Origin: Pseudomonadales bacterium
Lineage (GTDB): Bacteria; Pseudomonadota; Gammaproteobacteria; Pseudomonadales; Azotimanducaceae
Direction of reading: 5' to 3'
DNA length: 64,000 nt
NCBI GenBank assembly: GCA_041395945.1
Contig: JAWKZN010000001.1
Location: 2,852,001 to 2,916,000, forward strand
Position numbers and translations under genes: made by a program
The notes under the pieces: generated by a model
Databases searched by the model: none
What the model saw: the letters and a program-made list of their open reading frames with translations, nothing else
What the model was told of the DNA's origin: nothing
Shown: one piece after another, positions 8,569-16,507 of the stretch
Numbering within the stretch: position 1 is the stretch's first letter
Layout: every line of letters starts with the position of its first letter

Positions 8569-11196
8569 TCAGCCCACCTCCCGCAATATGGGTATGCCGT
8601 CACCCGCTTCACCGAAGGCCATGCGGAAACTGTGCTGACCCGCATCGACCTCATGGCAGGTCTCGTCCGGCAATGTGATCTCCGCTTCGCAGTTGCCTGG
8701 CACGAGCACCGTCAACTCAAAGGCTTCCTCCGTGATCTGCCAGCGCACTTCGTATCGGCCATTGAGCGTATCCAGTGCCGCTTCGACAACGCGCACCGGT
8801 GGACCATCGCCACTGAACGCCACGCCCAGCGGTGGCAGAGGCTGGATGCGCATCACTCGAAATGCATTGTGCTGCTCGGACAGATCCCGACTGAAATCGA
8901 ATCCGGCGAGGGATCTGTAGAGCCAGTCGCCCACCCCCGCTTCGATGAGTCGCTGGACTGCTGATCCCTCTCTGACGCCGGACTCGCCGGCCAGGCCCTG
9001 CAGCAGCAGTTTGTACGCCAGATCCACCCTGCCGAGATTCGTGAGAACAGGAAACAGCCCGCTCGCCCGGGGGATCTCGACAGGCTGCTCACCTGAGAGC
9101 TCCGCATCGCACAATGCGAACAACTGGCGGGCGGCGAGATCCCGCTCGCCGGATTCCAGCAGACCGAATCCCAGCGTGAGTGCGTAGGTCGCCAGCGAAT
9201 CACCGACCACGCGCCCTTCGGCGGTAACGAAGCGGCGCCGGAAGGCTGCACGGATCCCGGATGCCAGTTCTTCGAAGTCTTCGAGGTCGGTGAGCCTGCC
9301 CAGCACACCCGCCATCCGGGCAGCCAGTTTCACACTGCGGAAAAACCAGGCGGTGCTCCGCACATCTACCGGCACCGGCGCCGGGTTTCGGCGCACACCC
9401 TGTACCGGACTTCCGGCCGAGAAGTGCTCCGCGTCGGCACGGATCAGCCCGGGCGAGCGCTCCACCAGCCCGCCTATGAATCGCTGCACCACCGGATAAA
9501 ATTTCTGCAGCGCCCGCAGATCCCCAGCGTGGCGGTACAGCTGCCATAACACTTCGACAAACGCATCCGAACCCGGCGCACCACCCTCACCGGCAATACC
9601 TGCTGAGGCAGGTGGAAGCGGTACCGCAGCGGGAAAATCGCCGTCTTCGCGTTGCGCATCCGCCATGTCCTGCAACCACTTCAGGCACATCACGGCAGCG
9701 TCGAGATTGTGCAGAAGCACGCCGGCTCCTGCGGCGAAACCGGCGGTCGCGCCAATCCGCTGAACCGCGGCGATGCCCTGCAGCGGAACCGCCTGGGCCA
9801 GCCTGCGCTGCTCGCCCGCGATGTCGGCGAAAGCCTGGTTGAGCAGGGGATGATCGCAGAGAAACTCGCCACTGACCGCAAGATCCCGGCGAATCGCACA
9901 GGCACTCACCGTCATGGCATGCACACGCAGATCGCCGCTCAGTTCGACGAAGCGGAAACCGTGAGTTGCAAAAGTCGCTTCGAAAAACTCTCCGGTTTCC
10001 AGCCCCCGGGTAGTGTAGAGGTCTTCGCTGGTCGGCCCGCACAGCTCTCCCTGCTGGTTAACAGCCAGGCCATAACGGATGTGCAGAACTCTGCCTCGCG
10101 GCGCCTGCAGTCGAACCTGCACGCGTCCGAACTGGGGCTGGGAAAACTCGAATGTCGCAGCACGCCGCTCTGTCGACCGGCTCAGCAGAGTCCCCGGGGT
10201 TTCACGCAGGCGTTTCGGTGCACCGGCCGGTGCCGGGATAAGCCGATCAATCTCAGCCGCGAGCCTGCGCTCGACCACCACAGGCAACCACGGATCCGCT
10301 TCTTCAACAGCCGCGACTTCCGCCTCTGTATCTTCCGGCACTGACGTCCAGTCATCGCGATACGCGCGGCCGTCCACACTCTCACCACGCACGGGATCCG
10401 CGCAGATGATCCAGGACGGGCGCCACTGCCAGCGCCGGTCGCTGGATATCCAGATCCGGGAACCGTCCGTCAGCCACACATCGAGCTGCACCAGCAGAGC
10501 CGGTCTGGCGCCGTACTGCTGGCGTTCATCGGCACAGATCGCCCCGGCATAGCAGCCGTCCGCAAGCAGCACAGCCAGGCTGTTGGTTCCGGTCACGAGA
10601 TGTTCCGTGAGTTCGAAACTGCGGTATTCAATCCGACGGCGGAAGTCGACCCAGCCGCCGATCTGTTCCCCGGCGGCGACACGCGCACCGTTGACCTGCA
10701 GGGCTGCTGCACCCAGGACCGCGATATGGAGCCGCGCAGACCGGACTGCGCCGCTGAGTTCAAAATCCCGGCGCAGAAGCGGCACCGGCACGCCGGTGGA
10801 CTTTGAACCCTTCAGCGGCGCCGCGATCCACTCACCACGCCACGCACTGCGGGCGCTCAGGCCCTGTTCAAAACTGGCAGGCTCACTCCAGGGGCTCGGC
10901 AGCCCGTCGCTGTCGAAGCTGCGGACCTTCCACCACACCGGCGTGCCGGCTTCCGGCAGCCTGCCGCCGTACTCGACAGCGCTGGTTTGTCGGCCTTCCA
11001 CACGGCCACTGTCCCAGAGCTCACCCCGATCGGCAGCCAGGCTGTCACGATCCGGTGCTGCGATGATCTGGAAGGCGGTCTGTAATTCGGCGGCCCGCTG
11101 GTCGTTGATCCACCAGGAGAGGCGGGGATTGGGGACATCGATGCCGAGAGGGTTGGCCAGATATTCGCTGCGCAATCGCAGCGGCGCGCCATGCAT
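8569..11196 (-). CDS. GH78 alpha-L-rhamnosidase-like protein, catalytic motifs lost
   Basis: An 875-residue protein with GH78 architecture: N-terminal RSEYLANPLGIDVPNPRLSW, a beta-sandwich with VWWKVRSFDSDG, a lectin-like domain, an (alpha/alpha)6 barrel and a C-terminal beta domain ending in VLVPGNCEAEITLP. Active GH78 enzymes carry a DCPQRDER.GW.GD acid motif; here the aligned stretch (residues about 460-490) reads VPLQGIAAVQRIGATAG. The WERWDG motif is also absent where KLLLQGLAGESGVREGSAVQ stands. It is therefore probably not a normal rhamnosidase. No signal peptide is seen. It lies 6 bp upstream of the nitrile hydratase beta gene and must share its transcript. Confidence 0.8.
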   Translation of the reverse strand: MHGAPLRLRSEYLANPLGIDVPNPRLSWWINDQRAAELQTAFQIIAAPDRDSLAADRGELWDSGRVEGRQTSAVEYGGRLPEAGTPVWWKVRSFDSDGLPSPWSEPASFEQGLSARSAWRGEWIAAPLKGSKSTGVPVPLLRRDFELSGAVRSARLHIAVLGAAALQVNGARVAAGEQIGGWVDFRRRIEYRSFELTEHLVTGTNSLAVLLADGCYAGAICADERQQYGARPALLVQLDVWLTDGSRIWISSDRRWQWRPSWIICADPVRGESVDGRAYRDDWTSVPEDTEAEVAAVEEADPWLPVVVERRLAAEIDRLIPAPAGAPKRLRETPGTLLSRSTERRAATFEFSQPQFGRVQVRLQAPRGRVLHIRYGLAVNQQGELCGPTSEDLYTTRGLETGEFFEATFATHGFRFVELSGDLRVHAMTVSACAIRRDLAVSGEFLCDHPLLNQAFADIAGEQRRLAQAVPLQGIAAVQRIGATAGFAAGAGVLLHNLDAAVMCLKWLQDMADAQREDGDFPAAVPLPPASAGIAGEGGAPGSDAFVEVLWQLYRHAGDLRALQKFYPVVQRFIGGLVERSPGLIRADAEHFSAGSPVQGVRRNPAPVPVDVRSTAWFFRSVKLAARMAGVLGRLTDLEDFEELASGIRAAFRRRFVTAEGRVVGDSLATYALTLGFGLLESGERDLAARQLFALCDAELSGEQPVEIPRASGLFPVLTNLGRVDLAYKLLLQGLAGESGVREGSAVQRLIEAGVGDWLYRSLAGFDFSRDLSEQHNAFRVMRIQPLPPLGVAFSGDGPPVRVVEAALDTLNGRYEVRWQITEEAFELTVLVPGNCEAEITLPDETCHEVDAGQHSFRMAFGEAGDGIPILREVG

Positions 11197-11279
11197 CGCT
11201 CGTCCAGGTCCTTATGGATGGAGGGTAGCTGCAAGTTTGCGCCGACCCCTGCACGAGGTGCAAGCACGAAAGGCGCGGC

Positions 11280-12203
11280 TCACTCTGCAAAGAACCGTCT
11301 GGATTCTGCGACCACCTGATCCAGCTGGTCATGGTGTGTCCAGTGTCCGGCACTGTCGATGTCGATTACCTCGCCATTCCGGAAGTGCGCGAGGGTGCCG
11401 TTCTGGCCGATCCGATGCCCGAACCCCTGGCGTGAGTTGATACACAACACCGGACAGTCGATCGCCTGCCACAGAGATTTCGTCAGCTCCCGTGAGGGCC
11501 GGATCGCCGAAGGCCCATGTGTGTAGTTGTCGAACTTCCAGCTGAAGGTACCGTCTTCGTTCTGATTGGTGCCATGAACCGTCAGGTGCCGCGCCTGATC
11601 GTCACTGAGATGGGCATTGGCGGCCTGCATGCGTGCAAGTGCCGCTTCCAGGGTGGGGTAGCGTTTTCGTTCGCGCCCGGCCAGCTGACGGGTGCCGTCG
11701 ATCCAGCCCCGCAGCCGCTGCTGAGGGCTGAGGTTTTCGGCAGGATCCGGCCACAGACCCACGCCTTCGATCAGCACCAGCCTGGACACGAGTTCCGGGT
11801 AGAGACCGGCATAGAGCGCGGCGATGGTTCCCCCCATGGAGTGCCCGACCACGACACAGGGGCCGAGATCGCGCTGACGCACCAGCTGCGCGATGTCGTA
11901 GACATAGTCGAACGTCTGGTAAGCGGCACCGCGCAGCCATTCCGAATCTCCGTGGCCACGAAGATCGGGAACCACGATCTGGAACTCACCGGCGAACGCA
12001 CCTGCATAGCCATCCCAGGTGTGGCAGTGATCCTGCACACCGTGTATCAGCAGCAGATTCGGCCCGCCGTTTTCTGTGCCGCCTCCTGCCCAGTTCAGAT
12101 AATGCAGGCGCAGGCGCTGGGAATAGTAGATATGCGAAGTCGGTCGTCTGACTGTTTCCACACCGGTTACCGGACTCGTATCCGGATTCAATTGCTGTTC
12201 CAT
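11280..12203 (-). CDS. Alpha/beta-fold hydrolase
   Basis: A 307-residue alpha/beta hydrolase with LLIHGVQDHCHTWD (oxyanion region), VVPDLRGHGDSEW, the nucleophile elbow VVVGHSMGGT and a C-terminal catalytic His in IDSAGHWTHHDQ. The fold is that of esterases, lactonases and C-C bond hydrolases; the substrate cannot be told. The ATG at 12203 removes a 28-residue upstream stretch that would overlap the LysR gene. It follows the LysR gene by 37 bp on the same strand and precedes the GH78-like gene by 83 bp, so one leftward transcript from LysR to nitrile hydratase is possible. Confidence 0.85.
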   Translation of the reverse strand: MEQQLNPDTSPVTGVETVRRPTSHIYYSQRLRLHYLNWAGGGTENGGPNLLLIHGVQDHCHTWDGYAGAFAGEFQIVVPDLRGHGDSEWLRGAAYQTFDYVYDIAQLVRQRDLGPCVVVGHSMGGTIAALYAGLYPELVSRLVLIEGVGLWPDPAENLSPQQRLRGWIDGTRQLAGRERKRYPTLEAALARMQAANAHLSDDQARHLTVHGTNQNEDGTFSWKFDNYTHGPSAIRPSRELTKSLWQAIDCPVLCINSRQGFGHRIGQNGTLAHFRNGEVIDIDSAGHWTHHDQLDQVVAESRRFFAE

Positions 12204-12240
12204 CGCTTTTATCCATCGTGTTCTTATCTGTCGCTGTGCC

Positions 12241-13125
12241 TCAGCTCTGGGGCCGTTCACCAAGAAGCTCGGGGCGCAGCAGCTCAAATCCTGTCTGGAG
12301 GAAACCGCTCAGCGCCTGCACGGCTTCCACGCCACGCAGATCCGGGTGGAACAGTAACCAGAAATCCTGGGCATCGACAGGCGCTCCACTCCCCACCCGC
12401 TGCAGATCCGGATCCCGGTCACCGAGCACGCAGGGGAGCAGCGACACGCCGATGCCCGAGCGCACCGCCGCCAGCTGCAGGAGAATGTTATTGCAGCGTG
12501 GCCCCAGCGGCATGCCCGGATAGAAGCGACCTTTGAACCCCAACCCGCGAATGATCTCCATTCCGGATTCGACCCACAGGCAGCTGTCAGGCCGGGTGAG
12601 CGGATCATGAGTGGCCAGATAGTCCCGACTGGCGTATACGGCCAGGCGATAACGACCCAGGCGCCGACCCACCAGCGATTCCGGTGGGTGATCGGTGATC
12701 CGGATCGCCACATCTGCTTCGCGTCTCGCGATATCCAGCGGTCGCTGTTCGGGCAGGAACTCCAGGCGCAGGGCGGGGTGCGTCCGAATGAATTCCGCAA
12801 AGTGCCCGATCAGAACCTGGGCGACAAAGTCCGGCAGAGTCAGCCGGATCAGCCGCGCAGCTTCCGTCGCCCTGGCCCGCAGGCGATTTTCAACCTCCTC
12901 CAGCTCGCCGCTGACGTTTTCCACTTCACCCAGTATCGCTGCACCTTCAGAGGTCAACTCCAGGCCGCTGCGGCTTCTGTGGAAAAGCCGCACACCGAGC
13001 CGACCCTCCAGCGCATCGAGACGGCGCGCCACCGTGGAGGCGTTCACACCCATGTCTTCTGCAGCCCCACGTACGGACCCGGAGTGGGCGATGAAGCCGA
13101 AGTAGCGATAGTCGTCCCAATCCAT
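12241..13125 (-). CDS. LysR-family transcriptional regulator
   Basis: A 294-residue LysR-type regulator. The N-terminal winged helix reads SGSVRGAAEDMGVNASTVAR followed by RLDALEGRLGVRLFHRSRSG; the C-terminal half is the periplasmic-binding-like effector domain (LEFLPEQRPLDIARREADVA). Residues at the start (MDWDDYRYFGFIAHSGS) match the AlsR/PtxR-like subgroup with a WDD(L/Y)R(Y/F)F motif. It heads a leftward gene run containing the alpha/beta hydrolase and nitrile hydratase, which it may control. The upstream intergenic region holds several short palindromes suitable as operators. Confidence 0.93.
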   Translation of the reverse strand: MDWDDYRYFGFIAHSGSVRGAAEDMGVNASTVARRLDALEGRLGVRLFHRSRSGLELTSEGAAILGEVENVSGELEEVENRLRARATEAARLIRLTLPDFVAQVLIGHFAEFIRTHPALRLEFLPEQRPLDIARREADVAIRITDHPPESLVGRRLGRYRLAVYASRDYLATHDPLTRPDSCLWVESGMEIIRGLGFKGRFYPGMPLGPRCNNILLQLAAVRSGIGVSLLPCVLGDRDPDLQRVGSGAPVDAQDFWLLFHPDLRGVEAVQALSGFLQTGFELLRPELLGERPQS

Positions 13126-13524
13126 GCTGTTGCTCCGTGGGGCCGCTTTACCGTGCCCGTCGTACCAGCCCCAGGGTCATTTAAGCGAGTGTGTTGCATT
13201 TACGCAACACTATGTTGCGTTACCCAAGGTTGCATTTCATGTTACCGAAAGTAACATGACTCCCAGATTTGTTGAGGGGCACCCGAACCTCCCCTCCCCT
13301 CCCCTCCCTCGGGTGTCCCTCTCCAAATTTCCAAGAATCGGTGGGCGGGGTTAGAGACCCTCTCTCTAACCCCGCCACTTATTTATCCAGCCCCCTGCAG
13401 CTCGCGCTTTCCCCGCTTCAGTCCGGCCGCGTAATTCCGGGCAATTGGTTACACTGTGCCGGCGCAGACCGTCTGTTCCATGCGGATACGCGCGGAGCAT
13501 TTCAGATCCTGGGGAGATCAGACT
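13126..13524. promoter_or_regulatory. Structured intergenic region between divergent genes
   Basis: This gene-free stretch of 399 bp separates LysR from the Ala-rich membrane protein. It contains an inverted repeat GTGTTGC/GCAACAC (13191-13197 and 13204-13210), two further GTTGC boxes at 13214 and 13229, and a perfect 9-bp inverted repeat at 13237-13245/13251-13259 (TCATGTTAC with its complement). These lie where operators of the LysR gene would be. Further right is a hairpin (13274-13286/13309-13321) whose loop is a CTCCC tandem repeat, and then a 14-bp GC-rich hairpin. Confidence 0.6.
13344..13376. terminator. 14-bp perfect hairpin, terminator-like
   Basis: Positions 13344-13357 and 13363-13376 are perfect complements around a 5-nt loop. 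The stem is GC-rich at its base. There is no uridine tract on either strand, so it may be a processing or cruciform element rather than an intrinsic terminator. It lies between divergent genes, where a terminator is not expected. Confidence 0.4.
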
Positions 13525-14154
13525 ATGGAAGATGTGCTGGGATTCGCTGCATTTGGTGGCCTGGAGCGGGTTGCCATCATTGCCGGTGCCCTGCTCGTGG
13601 GCTACTGGGGCTATCGACTCTACGTTGCGGGTAAAGGGGCCGGTCTGGCCTTCCTCGGTATCGCCTGTGTGGTGCTCTTCGGTGCGCTGCTGACCGGCGG
13701 CAGCCATTTGCGCACAGTGGGTGAAAGCATCCAGCTGGCCAGCAGCCGCTCGCATAGTGATGACGCCGGCGCCACGGATGCAGCAGCCAGACTTGCACAG
13801 ATTGAGCGCGCTGCGATGGCCAGCGCGGCCGCAGATCACGGGACCGCAGACATCTCACCCGTTGCGACATCACCAGGTGCTGCAGCAGCAAAAACCGTAG
13901 CGGCATCAGAAGGGGCCGGGGAAAAACCCGCTTCCGCAACCGATACTCCCCCACAGCTCGACGAATCGGCCGCTGCAGTACCTGCCGCGGCAGATACCGT
14001 GGCTGAGGCGGATGTCGCCAATGCCGACCGCCCGGATACGAATACAGCCAGTCGGGAACGACTGCCAACCGCTCAGGAACTGGGTGGCCGAATTGTCTCG
14101 GTGAAATCGGACAACATTTCTCTGGAGTGGTCGCCTGCCGCTGCAGATCAGTGA
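13525..14154 (+). CDS. Ala-rich membrane protein of unknown function
   Basis: A 209-residue protein that starts at the ATG at 13525, preceded by GGGGAG. Two hydrophobic helices are visible, GLERVAIIAGALLVGYWGYR (about residues 11-30) and GLAFLGIACVVLFGALLTGG (about 38-57). The rest is a low-complexity, Ala/Ser/Pro/Asp-rich tail of about 140 residues, probably disordered, ending in a short structured segment ELGGRIVSVKSDNISLEW. I recognise no family. Its stop overlaps the end of the convergent Rieske gene by 7 bp. Confidence 0.7.
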   Translation: MEDVLGFAAFGGLERVAIIAGALLVGYWGYRLYVAGKGAGLAFLGIACVVLFGALLTGGSHLRTVGESIQLASSRSHSDDAGATDAAARLAQIERAAMASAAADHGTADISPVATSPGAAAAKTVAASEGAGEKPASATDTPPQLDESAAAVPAAADTVAEADVANADRPDTNTASRERLPTAQELGGRIVSVKSDNISLEWSPAAADQ

Positions 14155-14960
14155 TCGATACAGACCACAACCAGGCCTTCCTCTTCCTGGATTCGAGGCA
14201 GTCGACTCAGACGACAACTCTGGCCGGACACACAGTCACCGCTGAACACATCGAAGCGATAGCCGTGCCATGGGCAGGTGACCGTGCCATTTTCCACCTC
14301 TGACAGCCCCAGCGGACCAAGCTGATGCGGGCAGAGTGACGGAACGGCCGCAAGCCGGTCGCCGCTGGCGGTAATCACATAGCCCCGGCCCTGAAGCTCA
14401 ATCGTCACAGGGAATTGCAGGCTGTCCCTGGACCCCAGAACCAGCCGCGCCGGGCCAGGTGTCGCAGCGGGGGGGCGAATGTCGAGCTGCCGCTGCCGCT
14501 CCACCATCATCGCCACATCCTGGTCATACAGGCGGGCATAGAGCCCCGCGTATGCCCGGCCGACCTTTTCCACCGCGTCCGGCGCAACGTCCGGAACAAA
14601 AAAGTCCACCACGATGTCCACCCGCTCCGGCCCGAACGGAAAAGCGTGGGTCCAGATTTCAGAGCCCTCGTTCGGCCCGCTGAGCGTTCGGGTAATCCAG
14701 CGGCGGCAGCGACGATCGAGCCGCAGTTCCAGGGTCATCGACTCCCCGGTCGCGCTTTCAGACAGCGCACGCCAGCCCCATGTCCCGCTGTCGAGCACCT
14801 CGATACTGCGGAAACTGTCCGCGTGCACGAAGGGCAGATGCTCCCAGTCCAGAGCATTTTCATAAAGCCTTTCAAGACTTACGGGCAGAACCCGGCGATA
14901 GGTTCCGACATGGGGGAGCGCACTTCCCGGATGCGGTGCCAGTGTTTCGTGATCGGGCAT
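14148..14960 (-). CDS. Rieske non-heme iron oxygenase with reversed domain order
   Basis: A 270-residue protein with both hallmarks of a Rieske oxygenase alpha subunit, but in swapped order. The N-terminal half has the iron-site motif E34-x3-D38-x2-H41-x4-H46 (ENALDWEHLPFVH) and a likely third ligand Asp148 in YDQDVAMMVERQ. The Rieske [2Fe-2S] motif C210-x-H212-x16-C229-x2-H232 (CPHQLGPLG...CPWHG) is in the C-terminal quarter. Known family members place the Rieske domain first. It would oxygenate an organic substrate using a separate reductase, none of which is adjacent. It is divergent from CYP153. Start at ATG 14960; a longer frame reaches 15044. Confidence 0.8.
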   Translation of the reverse strand: MPDHETLAPHPGSALPHVGTYRRVLPVSLERLYENALDWEHLPFVHADSFRSIEVLDSGTWGWRALSESATGESMTLELRLDRRCRRWITRTLSGPNEGSEIWTHAFPFGPERVDIVVDFFVPDVAPDAVEKVGRAYAGLYARLYDQDVAMMVERQRQLDIRPPAATPGPARLVLGSRDSLQFPVTIELQGRGYVITASGDRLAAVPSLCPHQLGPLGLSEVENGTVTCPWHGYRFDVFSGDCVSGQSCRLSRLPRIQEEEGLVVVCIDH

Positions 14961-15206
14961 GTTGTGTTCCGTTGCGCAGTGCACGATTGACTCCCCGCGG
15001 CGATTGTAGTCATATCCCTGCTCGGGGAGGAAAGGGAGGCACACATCGCGCTTCCTTCCGAGGGACGGCCGGGTGTCACCACTCGGCCGTTTTCATTTGC
15101 GGATTCTGCACAAGTCCCGTTCAGACCGCGAACCCGCAATCCCGGCCTCATTGAAAATTTGTCGACGGTGCTATGCTTGGCCCTCGACTTTCCGCGGAGA
15201 ATCCTC
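14961..15206. promoter_or_regulatory. Divergent promoter region, Rieske oxygenase / CYP153
   Basis: A 246-bp spacer between two divergent oxygenase genes, so it must hold both promoters. On the plus strand a weak promoter candidate is TTGAAA (15151) with TATGCT (15172), whose 15-bp spacing is short. No clear long palindrome is visible. Shared control of both oxygenases is inference. Confidence 0.4.
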
Positions 15207-16454
15207 ATGGCAGAAGCAGTTTCCAGGTCAGATCTACTGACCGCCGACCCGTACAAAGTACCCCTCGACCAGATCGATGTGAGTCAGTCCGAACTCTTCG
15301 AGCGGAATCTGTTCTGGCCCTATTTCGAGCGCCTGCGCCGTGAAGACCCCGTGCACTACTGTGCGGACAGCATGTTCGGGCCCTACTGGTCAGTTACAAA
15401 GTTCAAGGACATCGTGGAAGTCGAACGGAACCACGAGGTGTTTTCCTCAGAAGGCGGCATCACCCTTGCCGACCGCATGGCGGACTTCAGAACAGACAAC
15501 TTCATCAGCATGGATCCACCGAAACACGACAACCAGCGTAAGGCGGTACAGGGCGTTGTCGCACCGAGAAATCTCGCAGAGATGGAAGGTCTGATCCGCC
15601 AGCGCGTGTGCAGCATTCTCGACAGCCTGCCGCTGAACGAGACCTTCAACTGGGTGGATCTGGTGTCGATCGAACTGACAACCCAGATGCTCGCCACACT
15701 GTTCGACTTCCCCTTCGAGGATCGTCGCAAGCTCACCTACTGGTCAGACATGGCCACATCATCAGAACTCGCCGGCGGCACCACACCCGAGCCGGTCCGT
15801 CGCGCAGCCCTGCTCGAGTGCCTGGAAGTATTCACGCGTCTGCGCGACGAGCGCATCGGCCGCAAAGACGGATTCGATCTGCTCACCATGCTGGCTCATG
15901 ACCCGGCGACACGCGCCATGCCGCCGATGGAATTCCTGGGTAATCTCATCCTTCTCATCGTCGGTGGTAACGACACCACCCGTAATTCGATCAGCGGTGG
16001 TGTGCTGGCTCTCAACGAGAACCCGGCCGAGTACGACAAGCTGATGAAAGACGTCAGCCTCATACCGAACATGGTCTCGGAGATCATCCGCTGGCAGACA
16101 CCCCTGGCTTACATGCGCCGCACCGCAACCCGGGACACCGAACTCGCAGGCAAGAAGATCCGCAAGGGAGACAAGGTCGCCATGTGGTACGTCTCGGGCA
16201 ACAGGGATCCGGACGCGATCGAACGACCGGACGAATTCATCATCGATCGTGCCAATGCCCGCCACCATGTCTCCTTCGGATTCGGTATCCATCGCTGCAT
16301 GGGTAATCGGCTCGCGGAGATGCAGCTGCGCATCGTGTGGGAGGAGATCGTGAAACGCTTCAGGCGTGTCGAGGTGGTGGGGGAGCCGGTTCGGGTGCGC
16401 TCGAGCTTCGTGAAAGGGTACTCCGAACTGCCCGTGCGCCTGCACGCGCACTGA
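15207..16454 (+). CDS. Cytochrome P450, CYP153 family alkane hydroxylase
   Basis: A 415-residue soluble P450. The I-helix oxygen motif is GGNDTT (residues 253-258), the K-helix is SEIIRWQTPLAYMRR, and the heme loop is FGFGIHRCMG with Cys364 as iron ligand. The stretches KIRKGDKVAMWYVSGNRDPD, ERPDEFIIDRA and GNRLAEMQLRIVWEEI are characteristic of CYP153, which oxidises medium-chain alkanes and fatty acids at the terminal carbon. The ATG at 15207 has a GGAGA site. No ferredoxin or ferredoxin reductase is beside it, though these are often clustered with CYP153. Confidence 0.92.
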   Translation: MAEAVSRSDLLTADPYKVPLDQIDVSQSELFERNLFWPYFERLRREDPVHYCADSMFGPYWSVTKFKDIVEVERNHEVFSSEGGITLADRMADFRTDNFISMDPPKHDNQRKAVQGVVAPRNLAEMEGLIRQRVCSILDSLPLNETFNWVDLVSIELTTQMLATLFDFPFEDRRKLTYWSDMATSSELAGGTTPEPVRRAALLECLEVFTRLRDERIGRKDGFDLLTMLAHDPATRAMPPMEFLGNLILLIVGGNDTTRNSISGGVLALNENPAEYDKLMKDVSLIPNMVSEIIRWQTPLAYMRRTATRDTELAGKKIRKGDKVAMWYVSGNRDPDAIERPDEFIIDRANARHHVSFGFGIHRCMGNRLAEMQLRIVWEEIVKRFRRVEVVGEPVRVRSSFVKGYSELPVRLHAH

Positions 16455-16483
16455 TCCCCTGACGACCATCCCAGCCCCGGCAT

Positions 16484-16503
16484 CCGCCTCTGCAGAGAGG
16501 CGG
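16484..16503. terminator. Hairpin between convergent genes
   Basis: CCGCCTCT at 16484-16491 and AGAGGCGG at 16496-16503 form a perfect 8-bp stem with a GCAG loop between the stop codons of the P450 (rightward) and patatin (leftward) genes. No T-tract follows on either strand. The position suits a bidirectional terminator, but termination is inferred. Confidence 0.45.
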
Positions 16504-16507
16504 TGGA

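Noticed and set aside
13344..13376. Third copy of the 59-kb inverted-repeat element
   Set aside because: Its loop is only 5 nt and shares no sequence with the loop of the two copies.
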